Assembly (NCBI RefSeq): GCF_002205845.1
Contig: NZ_NISI01000003.1
Span: 283,068 to 347,067 of the forward strand
DNA: 64,000 nucleotides
Source: Roseateles puraquae
GTDB lineage: Bacteria; Pseudomonadota; Gammaproteobacteria; Burkholderiales; Burkholderiaceae_C
Direction: 5' to 3'
Made by a program: the position numbers and the translations under genes. Below, in pieces: positions 52,587 through 61,625 of this stretch. Position 1 is the first letter of the stretch. The number at the start of each line of letters is the position of its first letter. The notes beneath the pieces were generated by a model, which did not search any database, was not told the DNA's origin, and saw only the letters and a program-made list of their open reading frames with translations.

Positions 52587-54773
52587 TTACTTCACCTGCA
52601 TCTCGTCGAGCAGGCGCGTCGTCTTGTCGACGGTGCTCATCTGCCACAGCATGTAGCGCGAATCCAGGCAGATGCTGCGGACCATCCTGGGGTTGAAGTC
52701 CCAGTCGGCGATGACCGCGTCCAGCGTGCCGTCGAACAGCAGGCCGACCAGCTCGCCCTTCTTGTTCAGCACCGGCGAGCCGGAGTTGCCGCCGGTGGTG
52801 TCCAGCGTGGCCAGGAAGTTGACCGGCACCGAGTCCAGGCCCTTCACGTAGTACTTGCCGAAGTTGCGGGCCTTGATCGCCGCCAGCTGCTCGGCCGGCG
52901 CGTTGAACTCGCCGCCAGCTTCATCCGGGCGACGGTGCTTGGCCACGATGCCGCGCAGGGTCGTGAAGGACGTCCAGGTCGTGCCATCGGCGCCGGGCGC
53001 GCGGCCTTGCACCTTGCCGTAGCTGATGCGCAGGGTGCCGTTGGCATCGGGGTAGACGGCCTCGCCGCGGCTGGCGTGGTAGTCGATCATGGCCTGCTGC
53101 ACGCCGGCGTAGGCCTTCTGCAGCTTGCCGGCGAGTTCCTTGTCGCGGTTCTCACGCCTCTCGTCGTCGTCGTGCAGGGCCACGGCGAGCTTGATGAAGG
53201 CGTCGTCGCTGGCCTTGAAGGCGGCGGCGTCCTTGTCCAGCCAGGCCATGCGGCTGGTGGTGTCACCCAGCTTGCTGGCGGCATAGAACTTGTCGAGCAC
53301 GGCGCGCACGGCCGCTTCATCCTGGCCGGCCTTCAGGCCGAAGGCGTCCAGCCAGGCCGCATTGAGCGTGCCGGCCGGTTGGGCCAGGTACTGGGCCAGG
53401 AAGTGGGCGACCAGGCGCTTGTCGGTCTGCTCGTCATAGCGGCGATCCAACGACTGCTGGCCGGCGCGCAGGCGTGCCGTGTCACGCTCCTGGTAGCCGG
53501 ACTTGCGCTCGGCATCGGGCTTGGCGCGCTGCAAGGCCGCCTCGTACAGCTGGCGGGCGGCGTTCAACAACGCAGGCGACGTGAAGCCCATCAGCATCTC
53601 GGCGCGGGCGATGGCCTGGCGCTCGGCAATCAGGCTCTCGGTAGCCGCCAGGTCGGCGCCATAGCGTTCGCGGCGCTTGGCGTCGCTGTTCACCCAGGCC
53701 TTGAGCTGATCGAAGCCGGCCTGCTTGCGGGCGAGGATGTCGCTGCCGTCATAGCTGGCCTGCTGGCCGGTCAGGTTCTTGTAGTAGTTTTGCAGGCCCT
53801 GCATGCGCGAGGCCATCTTGATCTCGCCCTCGCGGCGGCCGGCGGTCTCGGCCTTGATGAGGTCGATGGCCTCGCCCATCAGCTTGGCCTGGGTGGGCTG
53901 CTGCCAGCCGAAGGCGAAGTCGACTTCGGTGGGCAGGCGATGGCGGTTGGTGCGGCCGGGGTAGCCGGTCACCATGACGAAGTCGCCTTCGTTCAGCGGG
54001 CTGGCCGTGGGCGAGGCCACCTTCAGGAAGTGCTTGGGGGTATAGGGCTTGTTGTCCTTGCTGAAGTCGGCGGGCTTGCCGTCCGGGCCGACGTAGGCGC
54101 GGTAGAAGCTGTAGTCGCCCGTGTGGCGCGGCCACATCCAGTTGTCGGCATCGCCGCCGAACAGGCCCACGCCCGTGGCCGGTGCGTGCACCAGGCGCAC
54201 ATCGCGGATCTCCAGCTGCTTGATCAGCTGGTACTGCAGGCCGCCGAAGAAGCTGTAGACGTTGCAGCGGTGGCCCTTGTCCGCCTCGCAGGCCGCCACC
54301 AGCTGCTTTTCGGTCGCCTCGATGGCGTCGGTGCGGGCCTTGCCAGTGAGCGCGCGGGTCTTGTCGTTCAGGATCTCGGCGCTGACGTCCTTCATGTCGA
54401 CCGTCACGTAGATGCGGCTGCCGGGCGCGGCGGGCAGTTCGTCCGCGAGCGTGGTGGCGTAGAAGCCGTTCTTCAGCAGGTCGCGGTCCGGGCGCGAGTT
54501 GTACTGGATGCTGCCGTAGGCGCAGTGGTGGTTGGTGACCACCAGGCCCTGCGGCGACACGAAGCTGGCGGTGCAGCCGCCCAGCGACACGACAGCCCCC
54601 ATCGGGAAGTCGGTGAGCTCCCGGAGCTTGGCCGGGTCCAGCGCCAGGCCGCCGGCCTTCAGGCCTTTGGAGATCTGGGGCAGTTGCTTGGGCATCCACA
54701 TGCCTTCTTCGGCATGGGCGGAAGTGACGGCCAGGGTGGCCGCGGCCAGCAGGGTGAGGGAGTGACGGATCAT
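52587..54773 (-). CDS. S46 family dipeptidyl-peptidase (DPP7-like)
   Basis: A 728-residue periplasmic serine peptidase with a signal peptide (MIRHSLTLLAAATLAVTSAH). Trypsin-like halves flank a helical domain: catalytic His in SPQGLVVTNHHCAYG, Ser in DTTGGNSGSPVLNKKGEL. The residue after the following FD is Gly (LLFDGTLDA), as in DPP7, which prefers hydrophobic P1, and not Arg as in DPP11. Length is standard. It liberates dipeptides from extracellular peptides, in line with other peptide-handling genes nearby. Confidence 0.94.
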   Translation of the reverse strand: MIRHSLTLLAAATLAVTSAHAEEGMWMPKQLPQISKGLKAGGLALDPAKLRELTDFPMGAVVSLGGCTASFVSPQGLVVTNHHCAYGSIQYNSRPDRDLLKNGFYATTLADELPAAPGSRIYVTVDMKDVSAEILNDKTRALTGKARTDAIEATEKQLVAACEADKGHRCNVYSFFGGLQYQLIKQLEIRDVRLVHAPATGVGLFGGDADNWMWPRHTGDYSFYRAYVGPDGKPADFSKDNKPYTPKHFLKVASPTASPLNEGDFVMVTGYPGRTNRHRLPTEVDFAFGWQQPTQAKLMGEAIDLIKAETAGRREGEIKMASRMQGLQNYYKNLTGQQASYDGSDILARKQAGFDQLKAWVNSDAKRRERYGADLAATESLIAERQAIARAEMLMGFTSPALLNAARQLYEAALQRAKPDAERKSGYQERDTARLRAGQQSLDRRYDEQTDKRLVAHFLAQYLAQPAGTLNAAWLDAFGLKAGQDEAAVRAVLDKFYAASKLGDTTSRMAWLDKDAAAFKASDDAFIKLAVALHDDDERRENRDKELAGKLQKAYAGVQQAMIDYHASRGEAVYPDANGTLRISYGKVQGRAPGADGTTWTSFTTLRGIVAKHRRPDEAGGEFNAPAEQLAAIKARNFGKYYVKGLDSVPVNFLATLDTTGGNSGSPVLNKKGELVGLLFDGTLDAVIADWDFNPRMVRSICLDSRYMLWQMSTVDKTTRLLDEMQVK

Positions 54774-54884
54774 GGAGCGGTTGCGCGAATGGGCGAAACC
54801 GCAAGCGTACCCCGGGAGACGGGGTGGTCTGGAGTGAGGAAAGGCAGGCTTCGGCTTCGGGCAAGCCCTGGGGTCAGCCCGTCG

Positions 54885-55253
54885 TCAGTGGGCCAGGCCG
54901 ATCCATTCGCCGGCTGCCTGGTAGGCCTCGAAGAGGTCCAGGGCCAGGTCACACAGCGCCGGTTGACCGCTGCTGATGCCGTCGGCCAAGCGCTCGTAGG
55001 CGTACTGGCGGTCGTACAGCATGCGCGTGGGGTTGATGAGCAGGCCGGCGTCGTTCATCAGCTGGCCGAAACGCAGCAGATCGCCCGTGCTGACCGGGCC
55101 GCTCGTGGCACCGGCGACGGTGAGGCCCAGAGCGCGGATGTCTCCCAGGTGCACGCCTTGCGCGATCTTCAGCCCGCTGAAGGCATGGCCCGGATCGCCC
55201 AGGCCGCGGGGTTCGTCGGCGGGAACGGGAATCAGGTGCAGCGGGATCAACAT
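54885..55253 (-). CDS. Hypothetical protein, 122 residues
   Basis: I do not recognise this protein. It has no signal peptide or membrane helix. Notable are an N-terminal MLIPLHLIPVPADEPRGLGD, a GDIRALGLTVAGATSGPVST segment that may form a beta-turn-rich core, and a helical C-terminus with acidic character (CDLALDLFEAYQAAGEWIGL). The codon use and GC content match its neighbours. ATG at 55253; a much longer frame to 55649 is antisense/shadow within dcd. It follows dcd by 149 bp and may be its own transcript. Confidence 0.6.
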   Translation of the reverse strand: MLIPLHLIPVPADEPRGLGDPGHAFSGLKIAQGVHLGDIRALGLTVAGATSGPVSTGDLLRFGQLMNDAGLLINPTRMLYDRQYAYERLADGISSGQPALCDLALDLFEAYQAAGEWIGLAH

Positions 55254-55402
55254 GGCGGGCCTCACGGACTTCGGGCGTGTGCCGCCATGGTGCCCACCCC
55301 TCGGCCCGGCGATGGCCGGATAAAGGCCGAAAAGCCGGGCCAATCCGCCGCTGATGCGGCTCAAGTCCGGGGCGCCGGGCGCCCTGCCCTTCCCGTCGGC
55401 TT

Positions 55403-55969
55403 TCAGGCCTTGGGCAAGGTCACGCCCACCTGGCCCTGGTACTTGCCGCCGCGGTCCTTGTAGCTGACCTCGCAGACCTCGTCGCTCTCGAAGAACAGCA
55501 CCTGCGCGCAGCCCTCGCCGGCATAGATCTTGGCCGGCAGCGGCGTGGTGTTGCTGAACTCCAGCGTGACGTAGCCCTCCCACTCCGGCTCGAAGGGCGT
55601 CACGTTGACGATGATGCCGCAGCGGGCATAGGTGCTCTTGCCCAGGCACACCGTCAGCACATTGCGCGGGATGCGGAAGTACTCCACCGTGCGCGCCAGT
55701 GCAAAGCTGTTGGGCGGGATGATGCAGACGTCCTTGTTGACGTCAACGAAGCTGTTCTCGTCGAAGTTCTTGGGGTCCACCACCGTGGAGTGGATGTTGG
55801 TGAAGACCTTGAACTCCGGCGCGCAGCGGATGTCGTAACCGTAGCTGCTGGTGCCGTAGCTGACGATCTTGCGGCCGTTCTGCTCGCGGATCTGCCCGGG
55901 CTCGAAGGGCTCGATCATGCCGTGCTGCTCGGCCATGCGGCGGATCCACTTGTCGCTCTTGATGCTCAT
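55403..55969 (-). CDS. dcd: dCTP deaminase
   Basis: A 188-residue trimeric enzyme making dUTP from dCTP for dTMP synthesis. Clear marks: [40 protein letters not shown], and the active-site region [20 protein letters not shown] with the catalytic Glu in the following [11 protein letters not shown]. No bifunctional dUTPase signature is needed. It starts 12 bp after the peptide-binding protein stop and so may be the last gene of the run from the methyltransferase. Confidence 0.97.
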   Translation of the reverse strand: MSIKSDKWIRRMAEQHGMIEPFEPGQIREQNGRKIVSYGTSSYGYDIRCAPEFKVFTNIHSTVVDPKNFDENSFVDVNKDVCIIPPNSFALARTVEYFRIPRNVLTVCLGKSTYARCGIIVNVTPFEPEWEGYVTLEFSNTTPLPAKIYAGEGCAQVLFFESDEVCEVSYKDRGGKYQGQVGVTLPKA

Positions 55970-55981
55970 TGTCTTGTCCTC

Positions 55982-57562
55982 TTACTTCGGCAGAACGCCG
56001 TCGAAAAACATGCCGCCGTCCAGTTCCAGCACCAGGCCCTTGACGGTCGCCCGTGCTGGCAGCGCCAGCCGCCCGTGGGCGATGGGCGACCAGGGCAAGT
56101 CCTGCATGACGATGCGCTGGGCCTTGGCATAGAGCGCCTTTCGCTCGTCCTGTTTCAGGGTCTGGCGGGCTTCGGCCAGCAGCTTGTCATAGGCCGGGCT
56201 GCACCAGAAGTTGCCCACCGCGCCGCAGGCCAGCTGGCCGAAGGTGTTGGCCGGCTCGGGGTCGCTATTCCAGCCGCTCAACGCGGTGTCGTGCTCGCCG
56301 GCATCGATGCGGCGCAGGTACTCGCCCCATTCGTAGGTCACGATGCGGGCCGTGACGCCGACCTTGGCCCAGTCGGCCTGGATCATCTGCGCCATGCGCT
56401 GGCCGTTCGGGTTGTAGTTGCGCACCACGGGCATGGCCCACAGCGTGAGGTTCAGCGGCAGCACGCCGGCCTTCTCCAGCAAGGCGCGTGCCTTGGCCGG
56501 GTCGTAGGGCGTGGGCTTGAGGCTGTCGTCATGCGCCCAGTTGGCCGCGGGCACGAAGCTGCGCGCCAGCGTGCCGGCGTCGCCATAGATGGTGCGCACG
56601 ATGGCGGCTTTGTCGATGGCCATGTCCAGCGCCTGGCGCACCTCCACCTTGGACAGCGCCGGTCGACGCACGTTGTAGCCCAGGTAGCCGATGTTCATGC
56701 CCGGCGCCGTGATGAGCTGGACCGAGCGGTCCTTGGCCAGCTCGGCCAGTTCGGCCGGCCCGACCGGTGCCGCCACGTCGCATTCATCGCGCTTCAGGCG
56801 CTGGGCGCGCACGCTGGCGTCGGGCGTGATCGCGTAGACGAGCTGATCAGCGCGCGGCCGCTCGTCCTTGCGCCACCAGCCAGGGTGCTTGACGAAACGC
56901 ACCACGCTGTCAGCGCGAAAGCTTTTGAGCTGGAAGGGCCCGGTGCCGACGGGCAATTGCGCGATGCGCTGCGGGGTGCCCGCCTTCAGCAGCTGCTCCC
57001 CCAGCTCCGCGGACTGGATCATCGTGAAGGTGAAGCTCAGCGCCGACAGGAAGGATGCATCCCGCTGCGCCAGCGTGAGCCGCACCTCGTAGGGCCCGAG
57101 CTTCTCGACCGAACGGATCAGCTTGTCCCAGCCGAACGACACCACGTAGGGCGACACGTTCGGGAACGCCTTGGCGTAGGCGCCGCCCAGGCCTTCAGGC
57201 CGGTTGAGCAGTCGCCCGAAGGTAAAGAGCACATCGTCGGCATTGAACTCGCGCGTCGGCTTGAAGCCCTCCACCGTCTGCCAGGTCACGCCGCGGCGCA
57301 GGGTCAGCGTGTAGGCCAGCCCGTCGGGGCTGATGCTCCATGCGGTGGCCAGGCCGGGGATGAGTTGGTCAGTGCCGCGCTTGACCTCGATGAGTGTGTC
57401 GAACACCGGCTGGTGGGCGACATGGTCGACATAGCTGTCGGTCATCGCCGGGTCGAAGGTCTTGGGGCTGCCGGCGGCGCAGAAGCGCAGCGTCGCCTGG
57501 GCCTGCACGAGCAGCGGCCAGGCGAGCAAGCCAGCGGTGAGGCCAACAAGGAAGCGCTTCAT
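55982..57562 (-). CDS. Peptide/oligopeptide ABC transporter substrate-binding protein (SBP family 5)
   Basis: A 526-residue periplasmic binding protein of the DppA/OppA class with a signal peptide (KRFLVGLTAGLLAWPLLVQA). Family 5 features: LRFCAAGSPKTFDPAMTDSY, EFNADDVLFTFGRLLN, VGTGPFQLKSF, YLGYNVRRPALSKVEVRQAL and KARALLEKAG. The region LACGAVGNFWCSPAYDKLL has two cysteines that may pair. No permease or ATPase gene is near, so it must use components encoded elsewhere. It overlaps the amidohydrolase by 4 bp, suggesting linked peptide use. Confidence 0.93.
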   Translation of the reverse strand: MKRFLVGLTAGLLAWPLLVQAQATLRFCAAGSPKTFDPAMTDSYVDHVAHQPVFDTLIEVKRGTDQLIPGLATAWSISPDGLAYTLTLRRGVTWQTVEGFKPTREFNADDVLFTFGRLLNRPEGLGGAYAKAFPNVSPYVVSFGWDKLIRSVEKLGPYEVRLTLAQRDASFLSALSFTFTMIQSAELGEQLLKAGTPQRIAQLPVGTGPFQLKSFRADSVVRFVKHPGWWRKDERPRADQLVYAITPDASVRAQRLKRDECDVAAPVGPAELAELAKDRSVQLITAPGMNIGYLGYNVRRPALSKVEVRQALDMAIDKAAIVRTIYGDAGTLARSFVPAANWAHDDSLKPTPYDPAKARALLEKAGVLPLNLTLWAMPVVRNYNPNGQRMAQMIQADWAKVGVTARIVTYEWGEYLRRIDAGEHDTALSGWNSDPEPANTFGQLACGAVGNFWCSPAYDKLLAEARQTLKQDERKALYAKAQRIVMQDLPWSPIAHGRLALPARATVKGLVLELDGGMFFDGVLPK

Positions 57563-59577
57563 TTCAGAATCTCCGCCGCGGGCACGAAGGGCAGGATGCC
57601 CATGGACTGGTACAGCGCGGCGGGGGACAGTGCGCGGTTCTGGCTGCCCTGGGCCTGCAGTACCAGCGACACGCGGCGTACCGCGCGGATGTCGGCCACC
57701 GGGTCGCCATCCACCAGCACCAGGTCGGCGCGCTTGCCCACGCTGATGCTGCCGATCTCGGCCAGCCGGTCGCTGTGCTTGGCGCCATTCCAGGTCGCGA
57801 TCTTGAGCGCCTGCGCCGCCGGGATGCCGGCCTGCACATACAGCTCCATCTCGCGGTGCATCGCAAAGCCCGGCGTGGCGTCGGTGCCCGCCACCAGCGG
57901 GATACCCGCGACATGCATGCGGCGCAGCAGGTCCATCATCACGCGCCAGCTCGCGCCCCAGCGGCGTGCCTTGGCATCGTCCAGGTCGACCTCGGCCGCC
58001 AGCAGGCCGCGCTGCACGACGGCCGGCAGGTTGGCGGCCACCATCGCATAGCTCGGGTTGGGCAGGCCCTGGCGCTGCGTGTACTGCGCCTCGAAGGCCA
58101 CCATGGTCGGGTCGACCACCGTGCCCTTGCGGCGCAGCAGGGCCAGGAAGTCCTGGGTGCGGCGGTCGTTGAGCTTGAGGTCGGCCGCCTTGTCGCCGGG
58201 CAGGTTGAAGCGCAGCAGCGTGCGGGTGTCGTCGCCCTTGCCGACCAGGAAGTTGAGCGTCACCTGGTTGATGTGATGCAGCTCATCAAAGCCCGCCTCC
58301 ACCGCCTGGCGGGCTGTCATGAACGCCGGCACATGGCCGCCGGTGCGCAGGCCGAGGGCCCGCGCATGCGCCACCATCGGCTTGACCCACTCGGGGCGGA
58401 TGGAGTTGTAGAGCTTGAGCTGGCGATAGCCGTGGGCGGCATACCAGTCGATCGCGGCCAGCGCATCGGGCAGGTTGTCGGGCACGAAATCGGCCTGGGA
58501 CGAGAACGGGCTCTTGCCTTCAATGAATCCGTTGGCCGCCACGCGCGGCCCGAGCAGCTCGCCCCGGTCGATGCGCCCCCGCAGCTCGGCCAGGTCGGCA
58601 TTGCTGTTGCCCACGTCGCGCACAGCGGTCACCCCAGCGGCGAGATCGAGCAGCAGCGCGCCGGGTTCGAGGTGGGCATGCATGTCGACCAAGCCCGGCA
58701 GCAGAGTTCGCCCCTGCCCCGAGATGCGCTGGCTGGGGCCGGCATTGCCGATGCTGCCCGGCTTGACGACCGCCGCGATGCGGCCCTCGTACAGGTAGAC
58801 ATCGGACGGCCCGCGCACCACAGCCGCTTCGGCGTCGAACCAGCGCACGCCCTCGATGACCGTCAGACCGGGCAAGACCTGGGGCAGGGTCTGGGCCAAG
58901 CGCTCCAGGCGCGCCCGCTGGGCCGCCTTCTGCACCTCGCCGAGGCGGTCGACCTCGGCTTCAAAGCCTTGCAGCAAGGTGCCGCCCCAGCCCGGTGAGA
59001 CCTGGGCGAAGAGGCTGTGGTCGTCCTCGCGCAGCCACAGGTAGCTCGGGCCGAGGTCCAGCCCTTCGAGGGCATACAGGCCGACCTCGAAGCTCGCGCC
59101 AGCGGGCCGCAGCGTCTGCAGGCGCTCGATGCTGACCTGCCCTACCGGCAGCGCCTCAGCTTTTCGGCCCGGGCGCTGCAGCACGGTCTGGGCCAGCTTG
59201 CCCGCCCACGCCGGGCTGGCCTGCACGGGCAAGTAGACGAGGTCTCGCCCCGCCCCCGGGCGCTCGCCACGGTCAACCGGTGAGCGCCAGCTCGCCCGGC
59301 CGTCGGCCCAGTCGTAGCGGTCGTCGATGCGCGCGCCATACGTCGACACGCCCTCCGTGCGGTACCCCAACCAGCTGCCATCGGGGGCCAGCGTCAGCGT
59401 TTCCTTCTGGTCGGGGCCGCGGCCGTTGTCGCGGTAACGGTAGTCGACGTCCAGCCGCCCCGCCACCTCGGCGGCCTTCAGGTGCCCGCATGCCGTCTTC
59501 ACGCACAACACGGTGTAGGTCTGCGCCTGGGCGGCCGAGGCCAGCAGCAGGGCAATCAGCGGGGGCAGCAGCTTCAT
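57559..59577 (-). CDS. Exported amidohydrolase (imidazolonepropionase/prolidase-like superfamily)
   Basis: A 672-residue metal-dependent hydrolase with a signal peptide (MKLLPPLIALLLASAAQA). About 270 N-terminal residues of unrecognised beta-rich sequence precede the amidohydrolase barrel: metal ligands in LLPGLVDMHAHLEPG, a lysine at RQLKLYNS, His in TGGHVPAFM and FDELHHINQ, Asp in VAGTDATPGFAM. C-terminal ISVGKRADLVLVDGDPVAD closes the beta-sandwich. Relatives include secreted dipeptidases of the Xaa-Arg/Lys type. Start 59577 has AAGGCGG upstream. Coupled with the peptide-binding protein. Confidence 0.87.
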   Translation of the reverse strand: MKLLPPLIALLLASAAQAQTYTVLCVKTACGHLKAAEVAGRLDVDYRYRDNGRGPDQKETLTLAPDGSWLGYRTEGVSTYGARIDDRYDWADGRASWRSPVDRGERPGAGRDLVYLPVQASPAWAGKLAQTVLQRPGRKAEALPVGQVSIERLQTLRPAGASFEVGLYALEGLDLGPSYLWLREDDHSLFAQVSPGWGGTLLQGFEAEVDRLGEVQKAAQRARLERLAQTLPQVLPGLTVIEGVRWFDAEAAVVRGPSDVYLYEGRIAAVVKPGSIGNAGPSQRISGQGRTLLPGLVDMHAHLEPGALLLDLAAGVTAVRDVGNSNADLAELRGRIDRGELLGPRVAANGFIEGKSPFSSQADFVPDNLPDALAAIDWYAAHGYRQLKLYNSIRPEWVKPMVAHARALGLRTGGHVPAFMTARQAVEAGFDELHHINQVTLNFLVGKGDDTRTLLRFNLPGDKAADLKLNDRRTQDFLALLRRKGTVVDPTMVAFEAQYTQRQGLPNPSYAMVAANLPAVVQRGLLAAEVDLDDAKARRWGASWRVMMDLLRRMHVAGIPLVAGTDATPGFAMHREMELYVQAGIPAAQALKIATWNGAKHSDRLAEIGSISVGKRADLVLVDGDPVADIRAVRRVSLVLQAQGSQNRALSPAALYQSMGILPFVPAAEILK

Positions 59578-59599
59578 CGATCCGCCTTCGGCGTGAGGT

Positions 59600-60085
59600 T
59601 CAGGTGCCGCGCACTTTACTGATGGAGGCGACGCCCTTGTTGGCCAGCATGTCGGCCCGCTCGTTGCCCGGGTCACCAGCATGGCCCTTCACCCAGCGCC
59701 ACTCCACCTGATGCAGCTTGCGCAACGCATCCAGCCGCTGCCAGAGGTCGGCGTTCTTGACCGGCTTGCCGTCGGCCGTCTTCCAGCCGCGGCGCTGCCA
59801 GTTCATGATCCATTCGGTGATGCCCTTGCGCACGTATTCGCTGTCGAGATAGATGACCACGTCGCAGCTGCGCTTGAGCGAGGCCAGGGCCTCGATGGGC
59901 GCGGTGAGTTCCATGCGGTTGTTGGTGGTCTCGCGCTCCCCCCCGAACAGCTCCTTGTCGTGCCCGCCGCTGGAGAGCCAGGCCCCCCAGCCGCCGGGGC
60001 CTGGGTTGCCCTTGCAGGCGCCATCGGTGTAGATCGTGACCTGGGGCTTCTTGATGGCCAGCGCAGGCGTATTGGGTTCCGTCAT
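59600..60085 (-). CDS. rnhA: Ribonuclease HI
   Basis: A 161-residue enzyme removing RNA from RNA-DNA hybrids. Active-site residues: Asp in [17 protein letters not shown], Glu in [13 protein letters not shown], Asp in [12 protein letters not shown] and Asp in [12 protein letters not shown]; the basic handle ([17 protein letters not shown]) is complete. Start at 60085 overlaps the methyltransferase stop by 4 bp. The amidohydrolase gene begins 22 bp after its stop. Confidence 0.97.
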   Translation of the reverse strand: MTEPNTPALAIKKPQVTIYTDGACKGNPGPGGWGAWLSSGGHDKELFGGERETTNNRMELTAPIEALASLKRSCDVVIYLDSEYVRKGITEWIMNWQRRGWKTADGKPVKNADLWQRLDALRKLHQVEWRWVKGHAGDPGNERADMLANKGVASISKVRGT

Positions 60086-60813
60086 CGTTTCTTGTGGTTG
60101 TTGTTCAAGGCCACGGCCGGCGCCTTCTTGGCGGCCAGCCGAGAATTCCGCGCCAGGCCGATCATGCGAGTCCCCTGCACCCGCTTGACCGCCTGGATGA
60201 AGTACACCGCGCCCAGCACCGGCCACCAGCGCGAGCCGACGTCGTCGATCCAGCGCCAGCGATGCAGCCAGGCTTCGGACCTCATCGGCGGGCGGTAGAC
60301 GCCGAAGCGGGCAGCCTCCACGTCAAAGCTCAGCAGCTTGAGCCAGTCGCGCAGTCGCCAGTAACCGATGAACTCGCCGTCACGCGGCAGATACGGCTCA
60401 CCGCGGCGGCGCAGCCGGCCGAGGTTCTGGCGCAGGCCCCAGAGGCTGGCCGGGTTGAGGCCGAACACGATCAGCCGGCCTTCGGGGCGCAACACCCGCT
60501 CCACCTCGCGCAGTAGCGCGTGGGCATCGCAGGCCAGCTCCAGCGCATGCGGCAACAGCACCAAGTCCAGGCTCGCACTCTCGAAGGGCAGCGCGTCGAA
60601 CTCGCAGATCACGTCGCGCCCGGCCAGCCAGCGGTGGGGCATGCGGTTGGCCTGCAGGCCGTCCAGCTCCGGCAGGCCGAGCTGCAGCGCATGAAAGCCG
60701 AACAGGTCGACCACGGCAGCATCCACCTGGGCCTGTTCCCAGGCCAGCAGGTGACGGCCCGGGGGCGTCTGCAGCCAGGCTGCCAAATCTATACTCGGCG
60801 CTTTCTCTGTCAT
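60082..60813 (-). CDS. SAM-dependent methyltransferase (class I)
   Basis: A 243-residue methyltransferase: N-terminal [20 protein letters not shown], then [20 protein letters not shown] (motif II area) and [20 protein letters not shown]. The conventional glycine-rich SAM motif is weak, as is usual for this proteobacterial family encoded next to rnhA and divergent from gloB. Substrate unknown. Start ATG at 60813; an upstream ATG at 60828 is less likely. Only 14 bp separate it from the gloB start on the other strand. Confidence 0.88.
   Translation of the reverse strand: MTEKAPSIDLAAWLQTPPGRHLLAWEQAQVDAAVVDLFGFHALQLGLPELDGLQANRMPHRWLAGRDVICEFDALPFESASLDLVLLPHALELACDAHALLREVERVLRPEGRLIVFGLNPASLWGLRQNLGRLRRRGEPYLPRDGEFIGYWRLRDWLKLLSFDVEAARFGVYRPPMRSEAWLHRWRWIDDVGSRWWPVLGAVYFIQAVKRVQGTRMIGLARNSRLAAKKAPAVALNNNHKKR
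60790..60795 (+). promoter_or_regulatory. Probable -10 element for gloB
   Basis: TATACT stands 32 bp before the gloB TTG, inside the first codons of the divergent methyltransferase gene, in a stretch otherwise rich in GC. The -35 is poor. Because gloB and the methyltransferase are 14 bp apart, each promoter must overlap the other gene. Confidence 0.45.
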
Positions 60814-60827
60814 GGGTTGGCGCCACA

Positions 60828-61625
60828 TTGACGCTCAGTTTGACGCTCACGCCTGTCCCGGCATTCGACGACAACTACCTCTGGCTGCTCGACAACGGCC
60901 GTGAGGCCCTCGTCGTCGATCCCGGTGATGCCGCGCCGGTGCTGGCGGCCCTGGATGCCCGGGGCCTGACGCTCGCCGGCATTCTATTGACCCACCACCA
61001 CGGCGATCACGTCGGCGGCGTTGACGCGCTGCGCGCGCACCTGCGCGGGCCCGTTTACGGTCCCGCCTGCGAGAAGCTGCCCGAGCCCGTGACCCGCCTG
61101 CGCGGCGGCGATGTGATCGAGCTGCTGGGCCTGCACCTGGCCGTGCTGGACGTGCCCGGCCACACGGCCGGCCACATCGCCTACTTCGCCGCCGAGGTGC
61201 CAGGGGGCGACCCGCTGCTGTTCTGCGGCGACACCCTGTTCAGCGCCGGCTGCGGCCGCCTCTTCGAGGGCACGCCCGCGCAGATGCACGCCTCGCTGCA
61301 GTCGCTCGCGGCCCTGCCGGGCGCTACGCGGGTGTGCTGCGCCCACGAGTACACCCTGTCCAACCTGCGTTTCGCGCGCGAGGTCGACCCCGGCAATGCC
61401 GCACTCGCCGCCCACACCGCGTGGTGCGAAGCCGAGCGCGCCGCCGGCCGCCCCACCCTGCCGGTGCCCCTGGGCACCGAACGACGCATCAACCCATTCC
61501 TGCGCTGCACCGAGCCCGCCCTGCGCGACGCGGCCCGGCGGCACGCCCCCCTAAAGCTTGCGGCCGCGCCCAGCCCGGTCGAGGTGTTTGCCACGCTGCG
61601 CGAATGGAAGAACGGATTCCGATGA
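60828..61625 (+). CDS. gloB: Hydroxyacylglutathione hydrolase (glyoxalase II)
   Basis: A 265-residue metallo-beta-lactamase-fold enzyme hydrolysing S-D-lactoylglutathione. Zinc-site signature LLTHHHGDHVGGVDAL, FCGDTLFSAGCGRLFEGTP and the C-terminal HEYTLSNLRFA and RINPFLRC elements are complete. No ATG is available: TTG 60828 begins MTLSLTLTPVPAFDDNY, and a second TTG lies at 60840 because TTGACGCTCA is repeated 12 bp later, so the true start could be either. Its stop overlaps the mltD ATG (61622-61625). Confidence 0.93.
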   Translation: MTLSLTLTPVPAFDDNYLWLLDNGREALVVDPGDAAPVLAALDARGLTLAGILLTHHHGDHVGGVDALRAHLRGPVYGPACEKLPEPVTRLRGGDVIELLGLHLAVLDVPGHTAGHIAYFAAEVPGGDPLLFCGDTLFSAGCGRLFEGTPAQMHASLQSLAALPGATRVCCAHEYTLSNLRFAREVDPGNAALAAHTAWCEAERAAGRPTLPVPLGTERRINPFLRCTEPALRDAARRHAPLKLAAAPSPVEVFATLREWKNGFR

